64,000 nt of DNA from Chloroflexota bacterium (GTDB lineage: Bacteria; Chloroflexota; Anaerolineae; Promineifilales; Promineifilaceae), in NCBI GenBank assembly GCA_018004935.1, contig JAGNBF010000011.1, forward strand, positions 30,450-94,449, read 5' to 3'. Below, one piece after another: positions 52,157-62,166 of the stretch. A program made the translations under genes and the position numbers. Each line of letters opens with the position of its first letter. Position 1 is the first letter of the stretch. The notes under the pieces were generated by a model. It was given only the letters and a program-made list of their open reading frames with translations, had not been told where the DNA came from and searched no databases.

Positions 52157-52408
52157 CCGCCCGGTCGTAAACGACCGGGCTATGGTGACAAAGGCCGCTG
52201 GCCTGGGCATTTAGTCCGCAAAGCTCCGTAGGTTTAGCCCGGCGGTTTGACCGCCGGGCGGGGTAACTGAACGCTTACGCTTTTAATAAAAAAAACGAGG
52301 TTCTTTGGGGTTTCGTGGGGTACGGGCAACCCTTGTGGTTGCCCTACACGGGGCAGGCACAAGGCCAGCCCGTACATCTAGTGTCAACCCCCTGAATTCC
52401 CAAAGACC
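52157..52408. repeat. CCGGTCG dyads and 120-bp element
   Basis: CCCGGTCGTAAACGACCGGG and CCCGGCGGTTTGACCGCCGG stems (52160-52260) and a 120-bp element (52294-52408). No gene. Confidence 0.6.
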
Positions 52409-52433
52409 CAAAAGCGAATCGATCCATAACCCC

Positions 52434-54629
52434 TCACCCTAACCCCAGCCATCGCCCCCCCTGATAAACCATCAGAGCCACTACCCAGGCAACAGTCGTC
52501 TGATAAATAGCTGAGGTGATAGCCCAGGAAAGGCCAAACTCATGTTTGATCGCACCCAGGGTGGCGATACAGGGGACATAGAGCAGAACAAACACCAGAA
52601 AAGCCACAGCGCTGAGGGGGGTGAATTTTTGGCGTAAGCTGAGACTGAGTACGGTATCCTCAGCCGCGGCCGCGTCATCTACCACATTCACCCCTGGCAC
52701 AATACTCACCAGAATTTTGCCCGAATCAACCAATGCCGTACCCAATCCTTTCACAATATCGGCCCAATCCTCCAATAATGTCTGGGGCGCGGCTTCCTGG
52801 GGGCCATCATTGGCATAAATTTGACTCATCGTACTGATGACAATCTCCTTGGCAATGAACCCGGTGACCAACGAACCAGTCGTTTCCCAGTCGGCAAAAC
52901 CCAGGGGGGCAAAAAGAGGCGACGCGGCCGCGCTCACCCGCCCAAAATAAGAATCCCGTTGCTCAGCCACCCCCCACGGCAAATGCAACAAAAACCACAT
53001 CAACATCGAAAAGGCAAAAATCGCCGTACCGGCCTTTTTAACAAATTCGCGCGTGTTTTCCCACATATGAATCAGCACACTTTTACGCGAAGGCTGGCGG
53101 TACGGCGGTAATTCCAACACAAACGCCGACGAGACATCCGGTTTCAGCAAGGTACGGGTAAACACCATACCCGCCACCATCGCCACCACAATACCCAGCG
53201 CATACAACACCCAGATCACCGTACCCGCCCGACTACCAAAAAAGGCCAGACCAAACACCACATACACCGGCAAACGAGCAGAACAAGACATCAGGGGGAT
53301 GAGCAACGCCGTAAGAATCCGGTCGCGCCGACTGGTGATAGTACGGGTGGCATACACTGCCGGTACAGCACAGCCAAACCCCAAAATCATGGGAATAAAT
53401 GATTTACCATGCAACCCCACCACCCGCATAAACCGATCCATCACAAAAGCGGCTCTGGCCATATAACCGGAATCCTCTAGCAGAGCCAAAAAAAAGTACA
53501 AAATAAGCAAACCCGGCACGAAAACCAGCACCCCCCCTACCCCAGCTACAACCCCTTCGATGAGGAGCGAATGCACCCAGGCAGGCATTCCCACCAGGGT
53601 CAACAAAGCCGAAAACCATCCGGCAATATACACATTAATCAGGGCGTCCATCCAATCCAAAAATGGCGCTGATACATCAATCACCAACCGGAATACCAGA
53701 TACATAATCAGGAAAAAGAAGGGTAGACCCAGCCACTTATGGGTAACGATATTATCTACCTTATCCGTCAGGGAGAGTCTATCCACCAGCGGACGGTGCA
53801 CAACCTGGCGCACTATCCCATTAATAAAGCCGTAGCGCCGATCCGCTGTCAATAAATCCACCTCATCACCATGAAAATTTTGCAAATACCCCGCCTGCTC
53901 ACCTGCCAGTGCCAGCACTTTTTCACTATGGGGCATCTGCTTGACCTGGTGGCTAATGTCCTGGTCGTTTTCCAGCAGTTTCACGGCCAGCCAGCGCGGC
54001 AGATAGCGCCCCGTATCAAAATTTTCGGCCACAAAACATGCTTCTAGCCGGGAAATAGATTCTTCCATTTCTCGACCATAATCAACCTTATGTGGAGTTG
54101 GAATCCGTGAGGAAAATGACCCCTTTTTCTGACTACGCGCAACCTGCACCGTGCGACTCAATAATTCAGCAATCCCCTGGCCCTGATTGGCGGTGGTAGT
54201 CACAACAGGAATATGGCCCAACATCTTGGCCAGGGCGGGCACGTCAATATGCGTACCCTGACGATTCAAATCATCAGCCATATTCAACGCCAACAACACC
54301 GGTATACCCATCTCCAAAATTTGCACCGTAAGGTAAAGATTCCGTTCCAGATTCGTTGCATCAATGACATTTACCACAACATCTGGGTGTTCCATAATGA
54401 GGAACTGACGGGCGATTAACTCTTCAGGGGAATAGGCGGTCAGGCTGTAAGTACCGGGCAGATCTACTACCTTCAGGGTGACAGTCTCAAAACGGCATTC
54501 CCCTTCTTTTCTTTCCACCGTTTTGCCGGGCCAATTGCCTACATGCTGATGCAAACCGGTCAGGGCGTTAAAAATGGTGCTTTTACCGGCATTCGGATTA
54601 CCGGCCAGAGCAATGGTAAATTCACTCAT
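52434..54629 (-). CDS. feoB: Ferrous iron transporter FeoB
   Basis: Encodes 731 residues. The N-terminal G domain has the P-loop [26 protein letters not shown] (G3 region) and ALNMADDL (G4-like). The linker and two Gate-type membrane modules follow, with [15 protein letters not shown], a Cys-containing core. It imports Fe2+ across the inner membrane. I chose ATG 54629 ([13 protein letters not shown]), which overlaps the feoA stop by 8 bases. The gene belongs to the order feoA-feoB-(repeats)-feoC. Confidence 0.95.
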   Translation of the reverse strand: MSEFTIALAGNPNAGKSTIFNALTGLHQHVGNWPGKTVERKEGECRFETVTLKVVDLPGTYSLTAYSPEELIARQFLIMEHPDVVVNVIDATNLERNLYLTVQILEMGIPVLLALNMADDLNRQGTHIDVPALAKMLGHIPVVTTTANQGQGIAELLSRTVQVARSQKKGSFSSRIPTPHKVDYGREMEESISRLEACFVAENFDTGRYLPRWLAVKLLENDQDISHQVKQMPHSEKVLALAGEQAGYLQNFHGDEVDLLTADRRYGFINGIVRQVVHRPLVDRLSLTDKVDNIVTHKWLGLPFFFLIMYLVFRLVIDVSAPFLDWMDALINVYIAGWFSALLTLVGMPAWVHSLLIEGVVAGVGGVLVFVPGLLILYFFLALLEDSGYMARAAFVMDRFMRVVGLHGKSFIPMILGFGCAVPAVYATRTITSRRDRILTALLIPLMSCSARLPVYVVFGLAFFGSRAGTVIWVLYALGIVVAMVAGMVFTRTLLKPDVSSAFVLELPPYRQPSRKSVLIHMWENTREFVKKAGTAIFAFSMLMWFLLHLPWGVAEQRDSYFGRVSAAASPLFAPLGFADWETTGSLVTGFIAKEIVISTMSQIYANDGPQEAAPQTLLEDWADIVKGLGTALVDSGKILVSIVPGVNVVDDAAAAEDTVLSLSLRQKFTPLSAVAFLVFVLLYVPCIATLGAIKHEFGLSWAITSAIYQTTVAWVVALMVYQGGRWLGLG

Positions 54630-54873
54630 GGCGACTTCCATTCAGGGTAACTTCGATTTGGGCGGCTTCTTCTTTGCGGAGGGAGAGGTGATAGCCCTTG
54701 ATGAGATAAGCCACGGGATCACCCAGTGGAGCAATGCGCTCCACCAGAATGGATTCCCCTTTGATGATGCCCATTTCGGCAAACCGCCGCCGCAAAGCCC
54801 CATTGCCGCCAATGCGTATAATGATAGCCCGTTGACCAGGTCGAAGTTGATGCAAGTAAGTGCTATCTGCCAT
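54622..54873 (-). CDS. feoA: FeoA small SH3-like protein
   Basis: Encodes 83 residues of a single FeoA domain: [60 protein letters not shown]. FeoA assists FeoB. Its Shine-Dalgarno (GCAGGAGTTTT before the ATG) is the right end of the dispersed hairpin repeat at 54880-54960. Confidence 0.93.
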   Translation of the reverse strand: MADSTYLHQLRPGQRAIIIRIGGNGALRRRFAEMGIIKGESILVERIAPLGDPVAYLIKGYHLSLRKEEAAQIEVTLNGSRHE

Positions 54874-54879
54874 AAAACT

Positions 54880-55130
54880 CCTGCGAAAATGTAGGGCGAT
54901 TTGGTAAATCGCCCGGACGATTTACCAAAGGGTGTGTTTCATTTCGGTTGAGAGGAAGAAAATAATTAATCGGTGAATTTGTGAATTGTTGAATGATTAA
55001 CGAGGGGAATGTCTACCGCTTCATTAACCGTTCAACAATTCAACAGTTCAACAGTTCAACAATTAATTATTCAACTCATTTGAAACCCACCCTTTACCAA
55101 ATCGTCCTACAAATTTTCATTCCATTTGGT
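54880..55130. repeat. RBS-carrying hairpin repeat and TTCAACAG tandem units
   Basis: Minus-strand reading: ACCAAATCGCCCTACATTTT then CGCAGGAGTTTT into feoA. Beyond it are short direct repeats GTTCAACAATTCAACAGTTC (55029-55065) and a second half hairpin (55090-55125). No gene up to 55209. Confidence 0.65.
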
Positions 55131-55209
55131 GAGCACCCGCTTATGGGGACCCCCTCGCCGTGTTGCCTCGTTGCCCCCTCGGGTTTTCCTTGCCTCTGGT
55201 GAACCCCTT

Positions 55210-55872
55210 TCAGATTATCTGCACCAAAACCAACTCGGCGATTTGTCGCCCAATAATGGTTTCCTGGCTGTTCACCTGTAAAGTGAGCGGGCCATGCAGA
55301 GGGGCGATTTCTAACAAGGTGAGTTCTGTGCCCGGTAGGAGATCATGGTGATAGAAATAACGGAATAGTTCGGTGTCAGAAGTGAGGATGGCGAGGACGC
55401 GGCCGCGGTCTCCCACCCGCAAGCCACTCAACGCCACACCCGCCAACGGGGTAAACGAACCATCCGCCGCCGGTATGGGGTGCCCATGCGGGCAGGTTCG
55501 GGGTTGTCCCAAAAACAGTTCCAGGGCTTCCGTCACATCCGGAGCGGTCGCATGTTCCAGATCACAGGCCAGTTCATACAGTCGGGGCCACTCCATGTGC
55601 AAATGCTCATACAAAAAACATTCCCACAACTTCTGTCGCCGAATCACACTATAAGCTACTTGCTTTCCTGTGGTGGTAAGCACCACTCCCTTGTAGGGCA
55701 AATGGGTCACAAACGCCTGCTCTACCAATCGTCGCACCATCTCATTGGCCGAAACCTGTGTTACCCCCACCCGCTCGGCCAGCCGAGCAATCGCTACCGG
55801 CTCATCCGCCTGCAACTCAGCCAGCGATTTTAAATACATCTCGATGCTTTCACTCAAGGAAACGGATTGCAT
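55210..55872 (-). CDS. DtxR-family metalloregulator with C-terminal FeoA/SH3 domain
   Basis: Encodes 220 residues. An N-terminal winged helix (SESIEMYLKSLAELQADEPV, VGVTQVSANEMVRRLVEQAF) is followed by the metal-dependent dimerisation region (WECFLYEHLHMEWPRLYELA, DLEHATAPDVTEALELFLG, CPHGHPIP) and a C-terminal FeoA-like domain (GDRGRVLAILTSDTELFRYF). It senses Fe2+ or Mn2+ and probably represses feoAB downstream on the same strand. I did not find a convincing DtxR operator. Confidence 0.92.
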   Translation of the reverse strand: MQSVSLSESIEMYLKSLAELQADEPVAIARLAERVGVTQVSANEMVRRLVEQAFVTHLPYKGVVLTTTGKQVAYSVIRRQKLWECFLYEHLHMEWPRLYELACDLEHATAPDVTEALELFLGQPRTCPHGHPIPAADGSFTPLAGVALSGLRVGDRGRVLAILTSDTELFRYFYHHDLLPGTELTLLEIAPLHGPLTLQVNSQETIIGRQIAELVLVQII

Positions 55873-55914
55873 GGGTCAAAACTCTCAGAACATATACCGT
55901 TCGCGAATAACGAC

Positions 55915-56460
55915 TAACCCTCTCGAGGGCTGAGCTTGCCTCAGCCCGTTTGCCTTCGATAAACTCAGGCAACGGGTTTAGTAGTTACCCACAATGGATA
56001 TAACTACTGGACACCCTCTTAATTTATTTAATGGTTCACCTTATTATTTCCGTGACACCATTTTTGAGATAGAGATCAATGTAATAATTTCCCACGCAAA
56101 ACATCACAAGTTCTTTCGTAAGCGTTCAGTTCCCTGAAGAAAACCTTTCCGAAGATTTCCGCGAAGATGCTACATTTACCACGGTGTTAAGGGGATTACC
56201 GTTTCCGGCGTGGTTCAAAAGTCGGCAACCGGTGTTTAACACTTTGTAGGGCGATTTGGTAAATCGCCCACGAGACGATTTACCAAATCGTCCTACAAAT
56301 TTGTAAAGCTGACCTGAACCATGCCCCGTTTCCGATTAGCGACCATATCCAATTAACTTAAGACTTACGCGCTGTGGCCCGTGTCCCCACCGAGCCACAG
56401 CGAGCATGGTCAGGAGACCGGCTCGAGCAACCCCGTAAATCCTAAACTTTGGCAAAGCCG
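55915..56460. repeat. Gene-free repeat region upstream of the DtxR gene
   Basis: Holds a CTTCGATAAACTCAGG hairpin (55920-55980), a CCTTTCCGAAG element (56118-56165), a complete MITE-4 (56208-56330) and the inverted GGTCTCCTGACC dyad (56370-56430). Unique AT-rich sequence lies at 55985-56115. Confidence 0.6.
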
Positions 56461-56471
56461 TGCCCGTCCCA

Positions 56472-56794
56472 CCAGCAATTCTCCATTTAACCAATGGTTA
56501 AAACCGTTGCCCGCCAAAAGCACGCTCGAAAAATGGCCTAACCCGTAGAACAGCCTTTCAGGCTGTTCCCCCTACACATCCTCGAGGGCTGAGCTTTGCC
56601 GAAGCCCGGCTCCGCCTATATAAAGCGCACTGCCTGGAAAGGCTGTGCTACGCTCAGTTGACCGCCGGGCTATCAGTACCAGGCCCTACGGGCTAAAACA
56701 ACCGGCCAACGGCCTATGTACTGATAGCCCAACCCGTTTTACGACCGGGCGGCCTCTCCATTTTGGGAGGCTCAGGTCAAATTGAGAATTGTTG
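56472..56794 (+). mobile_element. MITE-3 copy, longest
   Basis: Ends CCAGCAATTCTCCATTTAAC and AAATTGAGAATTGTTG in inverted orientation. It contains ACAGCCT dyads and an extra inner repeat (56665-56745). The M28 peptidase gene begins 87 bases beyond it. Confidence 0.65.
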
Positions 56795-56880
56795 TCGTCC
56801 CACACATCACCCCCTGCCGATTCAACAAAACCGGGTACAATTTCGCTCATCATTTACCCTTTCCCACCCTGGAGAACCCC

Positions 56881-58275
56881 ATGAACAACCCCTTTTTGGC
56901 CCTGGATCAACAACTATTTGGCGACATCTACACCCACACCGAGGTGATGGACAATCTGACCGTTTTGTGCGATGAGTTTGGCTCCCGCTTTGGCGGTACG
57001 GAAGGCGAGCGGCTGGCGATGGAGTTTATGCAGGCCAAACTGCGCGAATATGGCTTAAGCCATGTCCACACCGAGCCGGTTCATTACCTGGGTTGGCGGC
57101 GTGGCCCGGCCAAACTGACCATTCTTGAGCCAATCGAGAAGGAGATCACCTGCATCTCCCTGCCCCATTCGCCATCAGCGACTTTGGAAGGGGTACTCGT
57201 AGATATGGGCGACGGCGCACCAAAGGATTTTGACAAACGGGCAGAGGCGATCAAAGGCAATATTGTCATGACCACCAGTGCCAATCCGAAAGGGGTGCGA
57301 CGGTGGATTCACCGTAACGAACGGTTGGGGCGGAGCATCATGGCTGGGGCGACCGGGTTCATTTTTGTCAGCCAATACCCGGCCTATGGCCCGGAGACGG
57401 GGGGCATCGGGCATGAAGATGGGGAGTCGCTAATCCCGGGTATCTCGGTGGGGTGGGAAGATGGGGCGTATCTGCAACGGCTGATCAAACGGCACGGGCA
57501 GGTGCGTATCCGGTTGGAGACGAATGACACTAGTGAGCCGATGGTCTCCTGGAATGTCATCGCCGACCTGCCAGGGAAACAGAACCCGGAGACGATCATC
57601 ATGTTGGGTTGCCATTACGACGGACACGACATTTCTCAGGGAGCGGAAGACCCGGCTTCGGGGACGGTGGCGGTGATAGAGGCGGCGCGGGTGTTGGCGA
57701 AATATGCGCCCGATTTGCCGGTGACGGTGCGTTTTGCCCTGTGGGGGGTGGAAGAGATTGGGTTGTTGGGGTCGAGCCAGTACGCGGCCGCGCACGCCAC
57801 CGATCTCCCCCACATCCGTTTTTACCTCAACATGGACTCCGCCGGGGCCATCACCAACAAGGCCATCACCCTGAATGAGTGGCCCACTCTGGAGCCATTG
57901 TTCAGCGGTTGGGCCGAAGAAATGGCCTACCCCTTGCCCATCCAACAATCCATCCATGCCCACTCTGACCATTTCCCCTTCCTGATGGCCGGGGTGCCGA
58001 CGGGGGGAATAGAGGGGACGGAATTTAGCGGCCGCGGCTACGGCCACACCCGTTATGACACTTTAGACAAGGTGAAGCTAAACAACCTGCGCGAAGCGGC
58101 CATGATTGCCGCCCGGTTGGCGGTACGCATCGCCCACGCGCCCGAATGGCCCGTCCAACACCGCACCACCGAAGAAGTTATCGCCTTGTTTGCAGGGCCA
58201 GAGTACAAAGAGGAAGCCGAATACCGGACACAGTTTGAGGCGTTTTACCAAAAGGCGAGAGAAGAGAAAAAGTAA
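56881..58275 (+). CDS. M28-family aminopeptidase with PA domain
   Basis: Encodes 464 residues. The two-zinc site of M28 is readable: MLGCHYDGHD (first His and Asp), AEDPASGTVAV (bridging Asp), ALWGVEEIGLLGS (Glu-Glu), YLNMDSAGA (Asp) and GYGHTRYDTLDKV (last His). A PA-like insertion covers about 110-240. No signal peptide is seen, so it is probably cytoplasmic or exported differently. I chose ATG 56881 because GGAGA lies 7 bases upstream; a frame from 56782 would begin inside MITE-3. Confidence 0.93.
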   Translation: MNNPFLALDQQLFGDIYTHTEVMDNLTVLCDEFGSRFGGTEGERLAMEFMQAKLREYGLSHVHTEPVHYLGWRRGPAKLTILEPIEKEITCISLPHSPSATLEGVLVDMGDGAPKDFDKRAEAIKGNIVMTTSANPKGVRRWIHRNERLGRSIMAGATGFIFVSQYPAYGPETGGIGHEDGESLIPGISVGWEDGAYLQRLIKRHGQVRIRLETNDTSEPMVSWNVIADLPGKQNPETIIMLGCHYDGHDISQGAEDPASGTVAVIEAARVLAKYAPDLPVTVRFALWGVEEIGLLGSSQYAAAHATDLPHIRFYLNMDSAGAITNKAITLNEWPTLEPLFSGWAEEMAYPLPIQQSIHAHSDHFPFLMAGVPTGGIEGTEFSGRGYGHTRYDTLDKVKLNNLREAAMIAARLAVRIAHAPEWPVQHRTTEEVIALFAGPEYKEEAEYRTQFEAFYQKAREEKK

Positions 58276-58301
58276 CGGATGGGTCATCGGTGGATCATGG
58301 T

Positions 58302-58946
58302 TTACATTTGGCGCAGAAGGCTGTGAATGGTAGCCCCACCGCCGGTAATGAGGCTGGCAAAGTAAAGAATGGTGGCAACCGTTGCCGCATGGCCTAACAA
58401 AAGGCATAGGCCATCCTTTTGCAAAATGCCAATCGTGAGCAGAAGTAGAGCCAGACCCGGCAATGAGTTGCTAAATGGCACAAACCCCATGGGAACCATC
58501 AGCAAAACAGCGGCGAGGACAATTCCCAGGTCGTGGACAAGGTGTAAGAGGCGGTTGCGGGTTAGGCCACTGAGCCGTTGTGGCCGACTGATCCGTTCCA
58601 GGCGGTGCAACCAGACCAGTCCTTTGCTGAGGCTGGCACGCAGTTTTTCGGTGGGGATGGCCCGTTGTTGAAAGCGTGCGGGGAGCCATAGGGCACGGTT
58701 GAGGGTGCGGCTGAGGCCAACCATCAAGATCGCCCCTCCAAACACCGTGCTGACACCGGGAATCATCACCGGAACCATAAAAACCAGTGACAGGAAAGCG
58801 GCTAATAGCAACAGCCCATCCTGCCCAATGCGATCCCGGATTTCACCCAACGTCACTTTGTCGGGGGGGAGTTGTTGGATTAACGTCTCTATCTTCGTGG
58901 CTAAAGAGTCACGTTTCAAATTGGCACCTCTTACAATATTTGGCAT
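58302..58946 (-). CDS. ExoD-family membrane protein
   Basis: Encodes 214 residues. The ExoD pattern is clear: KVTLGEIRDRIGQDGLLLLA, FLSLVFMVPVMIPGVSTVFG and the C-terminal helices VLLMVPMGFVPFSNSLPGLA and GILQKDGLCLLLGHAA. ExoD was found in Rhizobium exopolysaccharide mutants; its biochemical role is unknown. It converges on the M28 gene with a 26-base gap. GAGGAA lies 5 bases before the ATG. Confidence 0.92.
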   Translation of the reverse strand: MPNIVRGANLKRDSLATKIETLIQQLPPDKVTLGEIRDRIGQDGLLLLAAFLSLVFMVPVMIPGVSTVFGGAILMVGLSRTLNRALWLPARFQQRAIPTEKLRASLSKGLVWLHRLERISRPQRLSGLTRNRLLHLVHDLGIVLAAVLLMVPMGFVPFSNSLPGLALLLLTIGILQKDGLCLLLGHAATVATILYFASLITGGGATIHSLLRQM

Positions 58947-59340
58947 AAGTTCCTCACAGGGTAAACCGGCGGGAAATTGGGGTTAACCGGAAAGCCTGAA
59001 AGGGACTTATAACGTACTAACAATGTTATTGAGTTGCGTTTTCTGTGCAATAACTTGACTTTAATTGATTAGCAGTCTCTCATATTGGTAGGAGTTTCCC
59101 ATGAGCGGGTGCTCACCAAGTGGAGTGAAAATTTTATCCACCGATTTCACAGATTTACACAGATTTTTGGTTCTTTCGGAATTCGTGGGGTGCGGCTACA
59201 TGGAGGGGCTGGCCTTGTGCCTGCCCCGCCGAGGGCAAACACAAAGGTTGCCCCTACAGATGGTGTCAACCCCCTGAAATCCCCAAGACCCAGATTTTTT
59301 CTTAATCCGTATCCATCCGTGTTAATCCGTGTACCTATTT
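58947..59340. repeat. Intergenic region with a 120-bp element
   Basis: Contains a TAGGAGTTTCCCATGAGCGG start of the hairpin-repeat family (59090), a 120-bp element in inverted orientation (59162-59285), and GTTAATCCGTG repeats. No gene. Confidence 0.6.
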
Positions 59341-59765
59341 TCTCAGGAGTTCCCCATGGGCCTTTGGCACACCAAGAGGGACGAAATTCTGTAGGACGAT
59401 TTTGTAAATCGTCCGGGCGATTTGCCAAATCGCCCTACATTTTCTCAGGAGTTCCCCATGGGCCTTTGGCGCACCAAGAGGGATGAAAACCTGTAGGACG
59501 ATTTTTTAAATCGTCCACCGGGCGATTTGCCAAATCGCCCTACATTTTCTCAGGAGTTCCCCATGGGCCTTTGGCGCACCAAGAGGGATGAAAACCTGTA
59601 GGACGATTTTGTAAATCGTCCGGGCGATTTGCCAAATCGCCCTACATTTTCGTAGGAGTTCCCATGTGCCTGCGGCACACCAAGAGGGATGAAAACCTGT
59701 AGGACGATTTTTTAAATCGTCCACCGGGCGATTTGCCAAATCGCCCTACATTTTCGTAGGAGTTT
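59341..59765 (+). repeat. Tandem array of four 102-105-bp units ahead of the crtI-like gene
   Basis: Units begin at 59341, 59443, 59548 and 59650. Each has AGGAGTTCCCC, an ATG-led 12-13 codon micro-ORF (MGLWRTKRDENL, stop), a GTAGGACGATTTTGTAAATC hairpin and a GGCGATTTGCCAAATCGCC hairpin. The last unit runs into CGTAGGAGTTTT directly before the ATG at 59767. Confidence 0.85.
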
Positions 59766-59766
59766 T

Positions 59767-61242
59767 ATGGCGCGACAGCCAGTGGTGGTGATTGGAGGGG
59801 GCATTGGGGGACTGAATGCGGCGATTCGGCTCGCGGCCGCGCATCAGCCCGTTCTGCTCCTAGAAAAAAACGGCCAGGTGGGGGGCAAAATGAGCCGCTT
59901 CCAGACCGATGGGTTCACCTGGGATACCGGCCCCTCGGTCATTACCATGCGTCATGTGTTTGAGGAATTGTTCGCGGCCGCGAATCGTCACCTCGACGAC
60001 TACCTCACCCTGAACCCGGTCGAACCCCTCACCCGCTACTTTTACCCCGATGGCACGGTGCTGTCGGCCAGCCGCGACCTACCCCACATGGCCGAACAGA
60101 TCGCCCGGCTGGATGAACGGGATGTCGAAGGGTACATGGCTTTTCTGAGCTATTCCGCCCGCCTGCACCGCATTACCGGCCCGGTTTTTATCTACGATCA
60201 GCCCCCCACCTGGCGCAGTTTCTTGCGCGTACCGTTCCGCGACTGGTTCAAGGTAGACGGTCTACGCACGATGGATCAGGCGGCGCGGAGTTTTGTGCAT
60301 TCACCCCATTTGCGGCAACTCCTGGGACGGTTTGCCACCTACGTGGGAGCCAGCCCCTACCTGGCCCCGGCTACGCTGAATGTGATTGCCCATGTGGAGT
60401 TGACGGGCGGGGTGTGGTATCCGCAGGGGGGCATTTACAGCATCGCGGCCGCGTTGGAACGTCTGGCGCGTGAGTTGGGGGTGGAGATACGGACGGGGTG
60501 TGGGGTGGCGGAAATTCTATGCGATCGGGCGAGGGGGCGACATAGTGTGACAGGCGTGAAGTTGGTGGATGGTGAGATCATCCCGGCACGGCAGGTGATC
60601 AGCAATCTGGATGTGACGGCTACCTACCGGCAGTTGTTGCCGGGGTTGAAGGCGCGGCCGCCACAAGAGCCGTCCTGCTCCGGCTTCATTTTGCTTCTGG
60701 GGGTCAATAAACAGCACCCCCAACTGGCCCATCACAACATCTTCTTCAGCCGGGATTACCCCGCCGAGTTCGAGGCCATTTTTCGCCAGGGCGTGCCGCC
60801 GGACGATCCCACGATTTATGTGGCGATTACCAGTAAGAGCGACCCGGAACATGCCCCGCCGGGGAGCGAAAACTGGTTTGTCCTGGTAAATGCGCCCCCG
60901 GTTGGCCCCCAGTTTGATTGGGAGCGGGAGAAGGAGCGTTACCGGGATCATGTCCTGGCGAAACTGGCGGAACAAGGGGTAGACGTGCGGCCGCATCTCA
61001 TCAGCCAACACCTGTTTACGCCCGTAGACCTGGAACGGATGACAGGGGCCTGGCGTGGAGCGTTGTACGGAGCATCATCGAATAGTCGGTGGGCGGCTTT
61101 TTTGCGGCCGCATAACCGCGCCACCGATGTCACTGGCCTCTACTTTGCCGGGGGAACCACCCATCCCGGTGGCGGCGTGCCGATGGTAACGCTATCGGGC
61201 AAGGTGGCGGCGGGGTTCGTGTTGGCGGATGGGAACTTGTAG
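59767..61242 (+). CDS. CrtI-type phytoene desaturase family oxidoreductase
   Basis: Encodes 491 residues. The N-terminal FAD-binding motif is VVVIGGGIGGLNAAIRLAAA, followed by LLEKNGQVGGKMSRFQTDGF and TWDTGPSVITM, the CrtI pattern. The C-terminal family motif is GLYFAGGTTHPGGGVPMVTL. Relatives desaturate phytoene or other carotenoids, or act as carotene oxygenases/isomerases; the product here is not fixed. There are no other carotenoid genes in the window. The Shine-Dalgarno AGGAG is provided by the upstream tandem repeat. Confidence 0.9.
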   Translation: MARQPVVVIGGGIGGLNAAIRLAAAHQPVLLLEKNGQVGGKMSRFQTDGFTWDTGPSVITMRHVFEELFAAANRHLDDYLTLNPVEPLTRYFYPDGTVLSASRDLPHMAEQIARLDERDVEGYMAFLSYSARLHRITGPVFIYDQPPTWRSFLRVPFRDWFKVDGLRTMDQAARSFVHSPHLRQLLGRFATYVGASPYLAPATLNVIAHVELTGGVWYPQGGIYSIAAALERLARELGVEIRTGCGVAEILCDRARGRHSVTGVKLVDGEIIPARQVISNLDVTATYRQLLPGLKARPPQEPSCSGFILLLGVNKQHPQLAHHNIFFSRDYPAEFEAIFRQGVPPDDPTIYVAITSKSDPEHAPPGSENWFVLVNAPPVGPQFDWEREKERYRDHVLAKLAEQGVDVRPHLISQHLFTPVDLERMTGAWRGALYGASSNSRWAAFLRPHNRATDVTGLYFAGGTTHPGGGVPMVTLSGKVAAGFVLADGNL

Positions 61243-61278
61243 GAACTCAGGGGAACGGTTGTTGATTATTGGGTGGCC

Positions 61279-61902
61279 TTATCCAATTATTTCTTGGTGC
61301 CAGTAGCGGCGGGCCAGCCAGATGGCCCCGATGAGGAAGAAGATAGACACGCCCAGGCTGAATAAACGGACGTTGGTACTGAGTTGGGTCAGGGTCGCGG
61401 CCGCGAAGTAACCCACCAACGCCAATCCCCCCGTCCAGACTGTTTCCCCCAGGAAAGCCATGGGGAACCACCGTTTCCAGGGCACACGGGCCAACCCCAC
61501 GGCGATCAACGTCGGCACGACAAACCCCACCGATAGTTTAGCCACCAACACCAGACGGGTAGCATTGACCTGCATTCCGGCCCGCAACGTCTCGAGGCGT
61601 TGAGCGGCCAGGGGGCGTTTCTCTGGAGGGGTCAGGCGCAAAAACCAGTGGGGTTTACCAGCCCGTCCCACCAGATACCAGAGGGTGTCGGCGGTGAGGT
61701 TGCCAATGGCCCCGGCCAGGAAAACAAGGTGAAGTTGGAGCAGACCGGTTGCGGCCGCGGCCGCGCCCAACAATGTCATCAGCGGCCCCTGCACCACAAT
61801 CAGCAGAGCCAACACCAGATACGTCCAATACCCCAGTTGCGGCAACTCCCCCTGTTGCAAGCTGATCCAGATGGTGTGCCAGATGGTCAGAAAATTATCC
61901 AT
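61279..61902 (-). CDS. DedA-family (VTT domain) membrane protein
   Basis: Encodes 207 residues with about five helices. The DedA/VTT pattern is visible: VVQGPLMTLLGAAAAATGLL, GNLTADTLWYLVGRAG, KLSVGFVVPTLIAVGLARVP and FLGETVWTGGLALVGYF. DedA proteins support membrane homeostasis, and some move lipid carriers. I chose ATG 61902 because residues upstream come from a simple repeat. It lies in a cluster with lipid genes. Confidence 0.88.
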   Translation of the reverse strand: MDNFLTIWHTIWISLQQGELPQLGYWTYLVLALLIVVQGPLMTLLGAAAAATGLLQLHLVFLAGAIGNLTADTLWYLVGRAGKPHWFLRLTPPEKRPLAAQRLETLRAGMQVNATRLVLVAKLSVGFVVPTLIAVGLARVPWKRWFPMAFLGETVWTGGLALVGYFAAATLTQLSTNVRLFSLGVSIFFLIGAIWLARRYWHQEIIG

Positions 61903-61984
61903 AAAAGGGAACCCATAGGAATGCCGGGAGAGGTTAGGAATGGTGAATGGGGAATAGCCAATGGTCAATGGTCAATGGGGAAAA

Positions 61985-62166
61985 ATTCCAATCTTATTCC
62001 TACGCTCTGCGTCCTACGCGACGCAGAGCGTCGCCAGGAGCATTCCCCGCAGAGCGGGGAACGAGCATCAGTATTGTCCACTGTTCACTTTCCACTGTTC
62101 ACTTTCCACTTTCCACTGTTCACTGTTCACTGTTCACTTTCCACTGTCCACTTTCCACTTTCCCCA
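61985..62166. repeat. Hairpins and a (TTTCCACTGTTCAC)n tandem tract
   Basis: Two stems (GCTCTGCGTC... and ATTCCCCGC...GCGGGGAA) followed by irregular tandem copies of TTCACTTTCCACTG (62067-62166). The tract runs into the 3' end of the acyltransferase gene. Confidence 0.75.

Noticed and set aside
59341..59765. Possible CRISPR array
   Set aside because: The units are 102-105 bases of nearly identical sequence without unique spacers, and no cas gene is present.
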